DNA of 64,000 nt from Streptomyces olivochromogenes (GTDB lineage: Bacteria; Actinomycetota; Actinomycetes; Streptomycetales; Streptomycetaceae). The stretch is taken from contig NZ_KQ948461.1 of assembly GCF_001514115.1 (NCBI RefSeq), positions 186,001 through 250,000 on the forward strand, in the 5' to 3' direction. Position 1 is the first letter of the stretch, and the number at the start of each line of letters is the position of its first letter. Positions 8,389-16,992 of this stretch are shown in pieces. The translations under genes were made by a program, and so were the position numbers. Below the pieces are notes generated by a model. The model was not told where the DNA came from. It saw only the letters and a list, made by a program, of their open reading frames with translations, and searched no databases.

Positions 8389-11027
8389 GCGGCTTTCCGC
8401 ACGTCCGGTGCGGTCTGTCCGCCGTAGGTGACGACGAGTTCGCCGTTCTGGGCGTCGACGCGGATCGTCGTACCGTCCTGCACGTCACCGCGGATCAGCG
8501 CCCGGCCGACCATTGTTTCGACCTCGTGCGAGATGTACCGGCGCAGCGGCCGGGCTCCGTACACGGGGTCGAAGCCCTGCTCGGCGATGAGTTCGCGGGC
8601 GGAGTCGGTGAGCTCGACGGCGATCTGCCGTTCGGCCAGCCGTCGGCGCAGGTCGTTGAACTGCAGCTCCACGATCCGCTTGATCTGGGTCATGCCCAGC
8701 GGCTTGAACAGCACGATGTCATCGACGCGGTTGAGGAACTCGGGCCGGAAGTGGCTCCGCAGGTCGCCCATCACCAGCGTCCGCGCGTCGGGCTTGATCT
8801 CGCCGTCGGCGGTCACCCCGTCCAGCAGGTGGGCCGAGCCGATGTTGGAGGTCATGATGATCACGGTGTTGCGGAAGTCGACGGTGCGGCCCTGGGAGTC
8901 GGTGACGCGGCCGTCGTCGAGCACCTGAAGCAGGATGTTGAAGACGTCGGGGTGGGCCTTCTCGATCTCGTCGAACAGGACCACGGAGTACGGCTTGCGG
9001 CGCACCGCCTCGGTGAGCTGGCCGCCCTCCTCGTAGCCGACGTATCCGGGAGGCGCTCCCACCAGCCTGCTGACGGTGTGCCGTTCCTGGTACTCGCTCA
9101 TGTCCAGGCGGACGATGCTCTCCTCCGAGTCGAAGAGCGCCGCGGCGAGCGCCTTGGCCAGCTCGGTCTTCCCGACGCCGGTCGGGCCGAGGAAGATGAA
9201 CGAGCCGATCGGCCGACGCGGGTCCCGGATCCCGGAGCGGGCCCGGATGATCGCGTCGGTGACCAGCTTGACCGCCTCGTCCTGGCCGATCACCCGTTCG
9301 GTGAGGATCTCGTCGAGGCGCAGCAGCTTCTCGCGCTCGCCCTCCTGGAGGCGGGTGACGGGGATGCCGGTCCAGGCGGCGACGATCTCCGCGATCTCGT
9401 CCTCGGTGACGACCTCACGCAGCAGCCGGTTCTCGCCCTGTTTGGCGGCGAGCGCCTCCTCCTCCGCCGTGAGGCGGCGTTCGAGTTCGGTGAGCCTGCC
9501 GTAGCGCAGTTCGGCGGCCCGGTTGAGGTCGTAGCTGCGTTCGGCCTCCTCGGCCTCCTGCCGGACGTGCTCCAGTTCCTGGCGCAGCTCCTGCACCCGG
9601 CGGATGGCCTGGCGTTCGGCCTCCCACTGGGCGTGCATGGCGTCGGCCTCGGCGCGCAGGTCGGCCAGTTCGCGGCGCAGCTCGTCGAGTCGCTTCTGGC
9701 TGGCGGCGTCGGTCTCCTTGGCGAGCGCCGCGTCCTCGATCTCCAGACGGGTCACGCGGCGGGTGATCTCGTCCAGTTCGGCGGGCATGGAGTCGATCTC
9801 GGTACGCAGCCGCGCGCACGCCTCGTCGACCAGGTCGATGGCCTTGTCCGGCAGGAACCGGTCGGAGATGTAGCGGTGGCTGAGGGTCGCCGCCGCGACC
9901 AGCGCGGTGTCCTGGATCTTCACACCGTGGAAGACCTCCAGACGCTCGCGCAGTCCGCGCAGGATGGAGATGGTGTCCTCGACGCTCGGCTCGTCCACCT
10001 GCACCTGCTGGAAGCGGCGTTCGAGGGCCGCGTCGGACTCGACGTACTTGCGGTACTCGTCGAGGGTGGTGGCGCCGATCATGTGCAGCTCGCCGCGCGC
10101 GAGCATCGGCTTGAGCATGTTCCCGGCGTCCATCGCGCCCTCGGCACCGCCGCCCGCGCCGACGACCGTGTGCAGTTCGTCGATGAAGAGCAGGATGCGC
10201 CCCTCGCCCGCCTTGACCTCGCTCAGTACGGCCTGCAGTCGTTCCTCGAACTCGCCGCGGTATTTGGCGCCCGCCACCAGCGAACTCATGTCGAGCGAGA
10301 AGATCGTCCGGTCGCGCAGCCCGTCGGGTACGTCGCCCCGCACGATGCGCTGGGCGAGCCCCTCCACGATGGCGGTCTTGCCGACACCCGGGTCACCGAT
10401 GAGGACGGGGTTGTTCTTCGTCTTGCGGCTCAGGATCTGGATGACCCGGCGGATCTCCGCGTCCCGGCCGATCACCGGGTCCATCCTGCCGCTGCGTGCC
10501 TCGGCGACCAGATCACGGCCGTACTTCTCCAGGGCCTCGTACGCCGCTTCGGGCGTCGCCGAGGTGACGCGCTGGTTGCCGCGGATCCTGGTGAGCGCGG
10601 ACAGGAACCCGTCCTTGCTGACGCCGTGCTCCTTGAGCAGCCGGCCGGATGCCGTGCGGGACCCCTCGTCGACGAGTGCCAGCACCAGGTGCTCGACGGA
10701 CACGTACTCGTCCTTGAGCCGCTTGGCCTCCTGCTCGGCCAAGTCCAGTACTTTCGCCAGCCGTTGGGTGACGTACACCTGCCCGGGGGTGGCACCGGGG
10801 CCCGTCACCTTCGGCCTGCGGGCCAACTCCTCGTTCAGCGCGGTGCGCAGGGCCCGGGTGTCGGCGCCCGACTGGTCGATCAGCCGCGGTATGAGGCCGT
10901 CGGGCTGGTCGAGCAGGGCGAGGAGCAGATGCTCGCCGTCGACCTCGGTCTGGTTCAGCCGGCCGGCGAGGGTCTGCGCTTCCTGGAGCGCCTCCTGGGA
11001 CTTCTGGGTGAGCCGGTTCATATCCAC
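8385..11027 (-). CDS. clpB: ClpB disaggregase (Hsp100 AAA+ ATPase)
   Basis: 880 residues, full length. Order: Clp N-domain (two repeats, residues about 1-150), AAA1 with Walker A GDPGVGKTAIVEG, pore loop GAKYRGEFEERL and Walker B LLFIDELHTVVG, a long Glu/Arg/Leu-rich coiled-coil middle domain (about 405-530), AAA2 with GPTGVGKTELAKALA, pore GAPPGYVGYEEGG and VVLFDEIEKAHPD. It extracts polypeptides from aggregates together with DnaK. GTG 11027 is preferred because AGGAG lies nine bases upstream; ATG 11021 is the alternative. It overlaps the end of the MerR/CbpM-like gene by ten bases and the trxC start by four, indicating tight coupling. It contains the middle domain needed for DnaK cooperation. 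Confidence 0.97.
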   Translation of the reverse strand: MDMNRLTQKSQEALQEAQTLAGRLNQTEVDGEHLLLALLDQPDGLIPRLIDQSGADTRALRTALNEELARRPKVTGPGATPGQVYVTQRLAKVLDLAEQEAKRLKDEYVSVEHLVLALVDEGSRTASGRLLKEHGVSKDGFLSALTRIRGNQRVTSATPEAAYEALEKYGRDLVAEARSGRMDPVIGRDAEIRRVIQILSRKTKNNPVLIGDPGVGKTAIVEGLAQRIVRGDVPDGLRDRTIFSLDMSSLVAGAKYRGEFEERLQAVLSEVKAGEGRILLFIDELHTVVGAGGGAEGAMDAGNMLKPMLARGELHMIGATTLDEYRKYVESDAALERRFQQVQVDEPSVEDTISILRGLRERLEVFHGVKIQDTALVAAATLSHRYISDRFLPDKAIDLVDEACARLRTEIDSMPAELDEITRRVTRLEIEDAALAKETDAASQKRLDELRRELADLRAEADAMHAQWEAERQAIRRVQELRQELEHVRQEAEEAERSYDLNRAAELRYGRLTELERRLTAEEEALAAKQGENRLLREVVTEDEIAEIVAAWTGIPVTRLQEGEREKLLRLDEILTERVIGQDEAVKLVTDAIIRARSGIRDPRRPIGSFIFLGPTGVGKTELAKALAAALFDSEESIVRLDMSEYQERHTVSRLVGAPPGYVGYEEGGQLTEAVRRKPYSVVLFDEIEKAHPDVFNILLQVLDDGRVTDSQGRTVDFRNTVIIMTSNIGSAHLLDGVTADGEIKPDARTLVMGDLRSHFRPEFLNRVDDIVLFKPLGMTQIKRIVELQFNDLRRRLAERQIAVELTDSARELIAEQGFDPVYGARPLRRYISHEVETMVGRALIRGDVQDGTTIRVDAQNGELVVTYGGQTAPDVRKAA

Positions 11028-11413
11028 GATTCATCACTCCTGGAGCCGGCGTTGCTGCGCCTCAGAGCGTCCTCCAACTCACTGATCCGGTCGAGCAGAT
11101 CGAGCACCAGACCCAGGGAGGCGTAGTTGAGGGGGAGCGCGGCCCGTAGTCGTTGGATGCGGGCGAGGGTGGCGGGAGCGGACGGCTCGAACCACAGTCG
11201 CCCGGTGGCGTCCCGGGTGGCGTCGACGAGACCGAGGGTGACGAACCGGCGTACGAGTTCCGGATGGAGACCGGAACGGGTGGCGACGGCGTCGAGACCG
11301 AGCCGATGGGCCGGTCCGAGCGGGGCGGCGCGGACCACGATGTTCAGGACCGGCCGGGGTACCGGGGTGGCGGTACGGCGGTGCGCACCGCCGGGACGGG
11401 GGGCTGCGGTCAT
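11018..11413 (-). CDS. MerR/HspR-like or CbpM-like chaperone regulator
   Basis: A 131-residue protein with a MerR-type segment (LDAVATRSGLHPELVRRFVTLGLVDATRDATGRLWF) followed by a leucine-rich helix (LNYASLGLVLDLLDRISELEDALRR). This architecture is shared by HspR, the repressor of dnaK operons, and by CbpM, which binds the J-domain of CbpA. The segment normally reading DxxxLRxYExxGLxxPxR is degenerate, and no HspR inverted repeat CTTGAGT-N7-ACTCAAG is visible upstream of dnaK. The partner dnaJ is of CbpA type, so a CbpM role is as likely as DNA binding. The ATG overlaps the dnaJ stop (ATGA). Confidence 0.75.
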   Translation of the reverse strand: MTAAPRPGGAHRRTATPVPRPVLNIVVRAAPLGPAHRLGLDAVATRSGLHPELVRRFVTLGLVDATRDATGRLWFEPSAPATLARIQRLRAALPLNYASLGLVLDLLDRISELEDALRRSNAGSRSDESWI

Positions 11414-12381
11414 CGGGGCCTCCTCGGGTCGAAGGCGGACGCGGCGGCCAGTTCCTCGAAGAGCTCGCGCTCACGGGCGGTCGGCTCGGGCGGCACCATG
11501 ATGCGGACCTCCGCGTACAGGTTGCCGTCCTCGCCCCGCGGGTTGGGCATGCCCTCGCCGCGCAACCGCAGCCGGCGGCCGCTGGAGGAGCCCGCGGGGA
11601 CGGTGACCTTGGCCGTGCCGCCGGGGGTGGACACCGGCACGGTCGCGCCGAGTGCCGCCTCCCACGGTGTCACCGGGAGGACCACGTGGATGTCGCGGCC
11701 CTCCAGCCGGAACCGCCCGTCGGGCTTGATCCGCACGCGCAGATACAGGTCGCCCGGCGGGGCGTCGGGGCTGCCCCTGCCCCCTTCTCCGGCCAGTCGG
11801 ATACGCTGCCCGTCCACCACCCCGCGCGGGATGGTGACGTCGTAGGTGCGCTGCCCGGTGGGGCCGCCCAGGGTGATGCCGCGCTTGCCGCCCCGGTACG
11901 CCTCCTCGACGCTGAGCTGGATCTCGGCCTCCTGGTCGGCGCCCGGCACGGGACCCCAGCTGCCGCCCGCGCCCCCGCCGCGTCCGAAGATCCCGCCGAA
12001 CAGGTCCTCGAAGTCGACGCCGGAGCCGTCGAAGTCGGCACCGTCCGCCGTACGGAAGCGCACCCCACGTCCGCCGCCGCCTCCGGCCCCTCCGACGCCC
12101 GCGCTCCAGCCGCCCCGGGCACCCGCTCCCGCGGCCACCCGCTCGTCGTAGTCCTCCGGGATCTGCCGGAAGTTCTCACCGAAGCGGTCGTAGCGCTGCC
12201 TGGTCTTGGGGTCGGACAGCACGCTGTACGCGTCGTTGATCTCCTTGAAGCGCTCCTCGGCTCCCGGGTCCTTGTTGATGTCGGGGTGGTGTTGGCGCGC
12301 CAGCTTGCGGAAGGCCTGCTGGATCTCCTCCGCGCTCGCGGTGCGCGGCACCCCGAGCACGTCGTAGTAGTCCCGTGCCAT
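11410..12381 (-). CDS. CbpA-type DnaJ co-chaperone (no zinc finger)
   Basis: 323 residues. The J-domain (MARDYYDVLGVP to about residue 70) includes the HPD motif in RQHHPDINKDPG that stimulates DnaK ATPase. A glycine-rich linker (about 85-150, with FGGIFGRGGG) and two C-terminal substrate-binding barrels (IPRGVVDGQRIRLAGEG; VTVPAGSSSGRRLRLRGEG) follow. The four CxxCxGxG repeats of class I DnaJ are absent, so it is class II, like CbpA. It lies between grpE (6-bp gap) and the CbpM-like gene, matching cbpA-cbpM pairs. It probably serves the DnaK of this operon rather than the housekeeping one. Confidence 0.93.
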   Translation of the reverse strand: MARDYYDVLGVPRTASAEEIQQAFRKLARQHHPDINKDPGAEERFKEINDAYSVLSDPKTRQRYDRFGENFRQIPEDYDERVAAGAGARGGWSAGVGGAGGGGGRGVRFRTADGADFDGSGVDFEDLFGGIFGRGGGAGGSWGPVPGADQEAEIQLSVEEAYRGGKRGITLGGPTGQRTYDVTIPRGVVDGQRIRLAGEGGRGSPDAPPGDLYLRVRIKPDGRFRLEGRDIHVVLPVTPWEAALGATVPVSTPGGTAKVTVPAGSSSGRRLRLRGEGMPNPRGEDGNLYAEVRIMVPPEPTARERELFEELAAASAFDPRRPR

Positions 12382-12387
12382 GGGGCG

Positions 12388-12906
12388 TCACTCCTGCCGC
12401 TTGCTGACCACGACGAAGGCGGGGCGCAACTGCTTCCCGTCCGCCCCGTAGCCCGGGCTCACCACCTGGGCCACGGTGTTCGGCTCGGCGTCGGGGGTGT
12501 CGACGACTCCGACGACCTCGTGCCGGGTCGGGTCGAAGGGCACCCCGGTCTCCTCGTAGCGGGGATACCCGAGGCCGCGCAGCACCTCGACCGCCTGGTC
12601 GCGTACGGCTTCGACGCCCTTCAGCACGGCGGAGGGGTCGGAGTCGGAGTGGGCCAGCGCCCGTTCCAGGTTGTCGAGGACGGGCAGCCAGGCCGCGGAG
12701 GTGCGGGCGCGCTCCTCGGCCCGCACGCGTTCGAGTTCCTTCGCGTGACGCTTACGGAGGTTGTCCAGGTCGGCGAGCGCGCGGCGCCAGCGGTCGCGCA
12801 TCTCGTCGAGGGCGGCGGTCTGTTCGTCCGCCTCCGGCACCGGCGAGGACGACGGGGTCTCGCCCGGCTGTTCCGGGGGCGTCATCGGCTCCTGCTCGGT
12901 GGCCAT
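12388..12906 (-). CDS. grpE: Nucleotide exchange factor GrpE
   Basis: 172 residues. An acidic, disordered N-terminus is followed by a coiled-coil helix (DEMRDRWRRALADLDNLRKRHAKELERVRAEERARTS) and the C-terminal beta-domain with the family motif near the end (NTVAQVVSPGY, RPAFVVVSKRQE). It releases ADP from DnaK. It begins 9 bp after the dnaK stop and ends 6 bp before dnaJ. The C-terminal wing is shorter and more divergent than in housekeeping actinobacterial GrpE, in keeping with a paralogous operon. Confidence 0.93.
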   Translation of the reverse strand: MATEQEPMTPPEQPGETPSSSPVPEADEQTAALDEMRDRWRRALADLDNLRKRHAKELERVRAEERARTSAAWLPVLDNLERALAHSDSDPSAVLKGVEAVRDQAVEVLRGLGYPRYEETGVPFDPTRHEVVGVVDTPDAEPNTVAQVVSPGYGADGKQLRPAFVVVSKRQE

Positions 12907-12915
12907 GACCGCTCC

Positions 12916-14820
12916 TCAGCTCTTGTCGAATTCCGCGTCGATCACGTCGTCGCCGGCTGCTGCCGAGGCGCTCGCGGTGTCCTCCGTCCCGGTTCCGGTG
13001 CCGGCCTGGGCCTGTGCGGCCGCGCCCGCCTGGTACTGGGCGAGCGACGCCAGCACCTGCTGGAGCTCGGAGGTCAGCGGCCTGGCCTTGTCCGGGGACG
13101 CCTCCTGCTGGACCGCCTCACGGGCATCGGCGACGAGCATGTCCGCCCGGGCCCGCTCGTGCGAGGGCACCGTCTCGCCCAGCTCGTTCAGCCGGCGCTC
13201 CACCTGGTAGGCCACGGCGTCCAGTTCGTTGCGGGCGTCCACGGCGTCGCGCAGCGCCTGGTCCTCGCCGCGGTGCTGCTCGGCCTCCTGGACCATCCGC
13301 TCGACCTCGCCCTTGTCGAGGTTGGAGCCCTCGCTGATGGTGATGGTCTGTTCCTTGCCGGTGTCCTTGTCCCGTGCGGTGACGTTCAGGATCCCGTTGG
13401 CGTCGATGTCGAAGATGACCTCGACCTGCGGCTCGCCGCGCGGGGCGGGGCGGATGTCCTTCAGCTGGAAGCGGCCGAGGACGCGGTTGTCGGCGGCCAT
13501 CTCGCGCTCACCCTGCAGGACGACGACGTCCACGGCCTCCTGGTTGTCCTCCGCGGTGGAGAAGGTCTCCGAGCGGCGGACCGGGATCGTGGTGTTCCGG
13601 TCGATGATCTTCGTCATCACCCCGCCGCGGGTCTCCACGCCCAGCGACAGCGGCGTCACGTCGAGCAGCAGGACGTCCTTGACCTCTCCCTTGAGTACGC
13701 CTGCCTGGATCGCCGCGCCCAGCGCCACGACCTCGTCGGGGTTGACGCTCATGTTCGGGTCCTTGCCGCCGGTGAGCCGGCGGACCAGGTTCTGCACGGC
13801 CGGGATGCGTGTCGAGCCGCCTACGAGGATGACCTCGTCGATGTCGTTCGCGCTGGCCTTGGCGTCGGCCATCGCCTGCTTGACCGGTTCCATGGTCCGC
13901 TCGACCAGGTCGGCGGTGATCTTCTCGAACGTGGACCGCATGATCGTCTCGGTCAGGTGCTTGGGGCCGGCGGCGTCCGCGGTGATGAACGGCAGGCTGA
14001 CCTGCGTCTGCGTGACCGAACTCAGCTCCGTCTTGGCCTTCTCCGCGGCTTCGAACAGCCGTTGCAGCGCCTGTGGGTCCTTGCGCAGGTCGATCCCGTT
14101 CTCCTTCTGGAAGCCGTCCGCGAGCAGGTCGACGAGTCGACGGTCGAAGTCGTCGCCGCCGAGGTGGCTGTCGCCCGCCGTCGAGCGCACTTCCACGACC
14201 CCGTCACCGACGTCCAGGATGCTCACGTCGAAGGTGCCGCCACCGAGGTCGAAGACGAGCACCGTCTCGTGCTGCTTCTTCTCCATGCCGTACGCCAGCG
14301 CCGCCGCCGTCGGCTCGTTGATGATCCGCAGTACTTCGAGCCCCGCGATGCGCCCCGCGTCCTTGGTCGCCTGGCGCTGGGCGTCGTTGAAGTACGCGGG
14401 CACGGTGATGACGGCCTCGGTGACCTTCTCGCCCAGCTGCTTGCCGGCGTCGTCGGCGAGTTTGCGCAGCACCAGCGCGCTGATCTCCTCCGGCGCGTAC
14501 AGCTTGTCGCGCACCTTGAAGCGCGCGACTCCGCCCTCGCCCTCGACGACGTCGTACGCCACCGCCTTGGCCTCGTCGGATATCTCGTCGAAGTGCCGGC
14601 CGATGAACCGCTTGGCCGAGTAGATGGTGCCCTTGGGGTTGAGGATCGCCTGGCGCCTGGCGAGCTGACCCACCAGCCGTTCGCCGCTGTCGGTGAAGGC
14701 GACGATGGAGGGCGTGGTGCGCGAGCCCTCGGCATTGGGTATGACGGTCGCTTCACCGCCCTCCCATACGGCGATCACCGAGTTGGTGGTGCCCAGGTCG
14801 ATTCCGACTGCCTTGGCCAT
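12916..14820 (-). CDS. dnaK: Chaperone DnaK (Hsp70)
   Basis: 634 residues. The N-terminal ATPase domain begins AVGIDLGTTNSVIAVWEGG and includes INEPTAAALAYG, DLGGGTFDVSILD and the ILVGGSTRIPAVQ signature. The VLLLDVTPLSLGVET linker leads into the substrate-binding domain and helical lid, ending with the EEVD-like DDVIDAEFDKS. GAAGGAG stands upstream of the ATG. First gene of dnaK-grpE-dnaJ-cbpM/hspR-clpB-trxC. Streptomyces normally carries a dnaK-grpE-dnaJ-hspR operon whose DnaJ has a zinc finger, so this is probably a second set. The upstream region lacks a recognisable HspR site, so its control may differ. Confidence 0.96.
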   Translation of the reverse strand: MAKAVGIDLGTTNSVIAVWEGGEATVIPNAEGSRTTPSIVAFTDSGERLVGQLARRQAILNPKGTIYSAKRFIGRHFDEISDEAKAVAYDVVEGEGGVARFKVRDKLYAPEEISALVLRKLADDAGKQLGEKVTEAVITVPAYFNDAQRQATKDAGRIAGLEVLRIINEPTAAALAYGMEKKQHETVLVFDLGGGTFDVSILDVGDGVVEVRSTAGDSHLGGDDFDRRLVDLLADGFQKENGIDLRKDPQALQRLFEAAEKAKTELSSVTQTQVSLPFITADAAGPKHLTETIMRSTFEKITADLVERTMEPVKQAMADAKASANDIDEVILVGGSTRIPAVQNLVRRLTGGKDPNMSVNPDEVVALGAAIQAGVLKGEVKDVLLLDVTPLSLGVETRGGVMTKIIDRNTTIPVRRSETFSTAEDNQEAVDVVVLQGEREMAADNRVLGRFQLKDIRPAPRGEPQVEVIFDIDANGILNVTARDKDTGKEQTITISEGSNLDKGEVERMVQEAEQHRGEDQALRDAVDARNELDAVAYQVERRLNELGETVPSHERARADMLVADAREAVQQEASPDKARPLTSELQQVLASLAQYQAGAAAQAQAGTGTGTEDTASASAAAGDDVIDAEFDKS

Positions 14821-15102
14821 GAGGAACTCCTTCGCCTGCCACCCCCGGCGTCCGCCCGTCTCCGGTTGTGGCGGTTGTCTTCAGGTGAGGTCGCGTGTCC
14901 GCGGGCGTCAGCGGGCGGACACGGGTCGTGGGTTCCGTCCTTGCCAGGGTGTTACGGGACGAGGGACGACGCCTGCTCCCGACGGGGCGAAATTCGGCCC
15001 CTCCTCTCCCCCTGGGAGTGCAGGAGGCCACGCGGCACGCGCCACCCCCAGGGGTGTTCGATGCAAGAAGCGGCGAAAGGTGGCGAAAGCTAGTATTACG
15101 GC
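14821..15102. promoter_or_regulatory. Divergent dnaK/pucR control region
   Basis: This 282-bp region has no gene. It contains two inverted repeats: GTGTCCG/CGGACAC (14895-14922) and CCCCTGGG (15009-15016) with CCCAGGGG (15047-15054). Neither matches the HspR (HAIR) or HrcA (CIRCE) consensus. The second pair could form the core of a regulator site serving both divergent units. Confidence 0.4.
15091..15096 (+). promoter_or_regulatory. -10 box of a leaderless pucR transcript
   Basis: TAGTAT ends six bases before the ATG at 15103, in the AT-richest patch nearby. This spacing puts the transcription start at or next to the start codon, and no Shine-Dalgarno is present. Leaderless mRNAs are common in Streptomyces. 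Confidence 0.5.
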
Positions 15103-16884
15103 ATGTCTGGCACGGCCGACGACGCGACCGGTGCGGCGCACCGCAGCATCGCACCACGCGGCCTCGGCAGCCGGGCGCCGACCACCGCCCTGACCGGCTG
15201 GGGACGCAAGCAGTCGGCGAGCCTGTACGACGTGTTCGTACTGGCCGTGACCATGCTCGACGGCCGTCCGGCGGACGAGATCCTCCAGTTGGCCATGGAC
15301 GAGGTGCCACGCCTCCTCGACTGCCGGCCCGAGGGCTGCTACATGCTCAGGGACGGCCGCTTCGAGCTCGAGGCCACGCCGAGCACACGGGCCCTTGACG
15401 GCCGGGCACCGCGCGATCCGACCCACCCGGTCGAACAGCTGACCGCGCTGAAGGGGAAGGACGGCGCCGTCCACTTCCGGGAGGGCGGCTGGGGCTGGGC
15501 CGTGGGCCTGCGCAGCTCCGGCGGGCTGCTCGGCTACCTGCTGGTCAGCGCCGGGAATCCGCCTCCCGACGAGGACCGGTTCCTCGTCTACGCCCTTGCT
15601 CATTCGACCGGCGCCGCGCTCTACAACGCCGAAGCCCGCCGCCGCGACCGCGAGTACGCCCGACAGCTGTTCCGGGCGATCGAGGAGCGGGACGCGGTCA
15701 ACGAACGACTCACCGCGCTGGTGGCGGAGCTGGAGGAGCAGCGCACCGTGCACGACGTCCTCGCCCGGACCTCCCTCACCGACGAGGGGGAGCACGGCAT
15801 CGCCGCCGCCGTGTACGAGTTGACCGGCCTCGCCGCCCGTGTCGAGGACCGCTTCGGAAACCTCCTCGCCCGCGCGGGCCCGGTCCCGCCCGAGGCCGAC
15901 ACCAAGCCCGATCCGCTCCAGCGCGAGCAACTCATGCACGACGCGATGCGCGAGCTCGGTCCGATCCGTCACGAGGGACGTCTCATCGGACTGGCCCGCC
16001 ACCACGGTGAGCCCCTCGGCAGCATCGAACTGATCGACCCCGACGGCACGGCGGGCGCGGCCGAAATGTTTGCCCTCGAACACGCGTGCACGGCACTGTC
16101 CCTGGAACTGGCCCACCGCCGCAGCCTGGCGGAGGCCGAACTGCGCCTGCGCCGGGAACTTGTGGACGACCTGCTCACCGGCGCCGACGCCGGCGGCGCC
16201 TATGCCAGGGCCGAGGCCGTCGGTCACGACCTGCGTGGACCGCACCACGTCACGGTCGCACAGTGGCGGGGAACGGCCGCCGACGACCGCTTCCTGGGAG
16301 CGGTGGGACGGGCCGCGCAGGGACGGGGCCTGCGGTCGCTGCTGGCCCGACGAGGGGACATGGCGGTGCTCGTGGTCCGCGGCGAGCCGCGCGACTCGGG
16401 TCTGTACAAGGCCCTCGCCGACGAAGTGGGCTCCCCGCACGGCGCGGTGGGCATCGGCAGCCTGTGCGAGGCGGTGGCGGACATCCCGCGCTCCTTCGAC
16501 CAGGCCGTCCGCGCGCTGGCCGTACGCCGCCAGTCCCACCCCGCGGACGGCACCACGACCTGCGAGGAACTCGGCCTCTACCGCATCCTGGCCCGGGACA
16601 AGGACGCGGGGGACGTCACCGACTTCGTCCGCGAATGGCTCGGCGCGCTCCTCGACTACGACGACGCCCACGGCACCGACCTGGTGCACACCCTCACCCG
16701 GTACTTCGACCACGGCGGCAACTACGACGAGACGGCGCAGGCCCTCGCCGTGCACCGCAGCACGCTCCGCTACCGTTTGCAGCGCATCAGGGAGGTCAGC
16801 GGCCGTCGGCTCGACGAGGTGGACAGCCGTTTCAACCTCCAGGTCGCCACCCGGATCTGGAAGGTCAGCGGCCCCGCCTTCTGA
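15103..16884 (+). CDS. PucR-family transcriptional regulator
   Basis: 593 residues. A GAF-like sensory region (about 35-170) is followed by a coiled-coil (ARRRDREYARQLFRAIEERDAVNERL), a middle ligand domain (about 215-330), a GGDEF-like CdaR region, and the C-terminal PucR helix-turn-helix with the signature YDETAQALAVHRSTLRYRLQRI near 545-566. Such proteins usually activate catabolic genes for purines, amino acids or other nitrogen compounds when a small molecule is sensed. No obvious target operon is adjacent; it is divergent from the dnaK operon and could influence it. A -10 box seven bases upstream suggests a leaderless mRNA. Confidence 0.92.
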   Translation: MSGTADDATGAAHRSIAPRGLGSRAPTTALTGWGRKQSASLYDVFVLAVTMLDGRPADEILQLAMDEVPRLLDCRPEGCYMLRDGRFELEATPSTRALDGRAPRDPTHPVEQLTALKGKDGAVHFREGGWGWAVGLRSSGGLLGYLLVSAGNPPPDEDRFLVYALAHSTGAALYNAEARRRDREYARQLFRAIEERDAVNERLTALVAELEEQRTVHDVLARTSLTDEGEHGIAAAVYELTGLAARVEDRFGNLLARAGPVPPEADTKPDPLQREQLMHDAMRELGPIRHEGRLIGLARHHGEPLGSIELIDPDGTAGAAEMFALEHACTALSLELAHRRSLAEAELRLRRELVDDLLTGADAGGAYARAEAVGHDLRGPHHVTVAQWRGTAADDRFLGAVGRAAQGRGLRSLLARRGDMAVLVVRGEPRDSGLYKALADEVGSPHGAVGIGSLCEAVADIPRSFDQAVRALAVRRQSHPADGTTTCEELGLYRILARDKDAGDVTDFVREWLGALLDYDDAHGTDLVHTLTRYFDHGGNYDETAQALAVHRSTLRYRLQRIREVSGRRLDEVDSRFNLQVATRIWKVSGPAF

Positions 16885-16914
16885 CCGCCCGGCTCGCCCC
16901 GCTCACCCGCGCAT

Positions 16915-16992
16915 CACTCGAACCGGGAGGGGCCGCCCGTCACTCGAACCGGGAGGGATCGCCCGTCACTCGAACCGGGAGGGATCGCCCGC
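16915..16992. repeat. Three 26-bp tandem repeats over the yciO 3' end
   Basis: Units at 16915-16940, 16941-16966 and 16967-16992 read CACTCGAACCGGGAGG followed by GGCCGCCCGT, GATCGCCCGT or GATCGCCCGC. The rightmost unit encodes the last residues of the YciO protein (GDPSRFE) on the minus strand. The other two are extra copies of that coding end, now downstream of the stop. Confidence 0.92.

Noticed and set aside
11686..15093. A 1135-codon open frame antisense to dnaJ, grpE and dnaK
   Set aside because: It mirrors three well-supported genes, has no domain, and is rich in Val, Gly, His, Arg and Leu as expected from the complement of GC-rich codons. The same holds for the long antisense frames over clpB (8526-11126) and the mutase operon (59666-62790).
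14821..15102. HspR (HAIR) or CIRCE element upstream of dnaK
   Set aside because: I looked for CTTGAGT-N7-ACTCAAG and TTAGCACTC-N9-GAGTGCTAA and did not find them. The inverted repeats present have different sequences.
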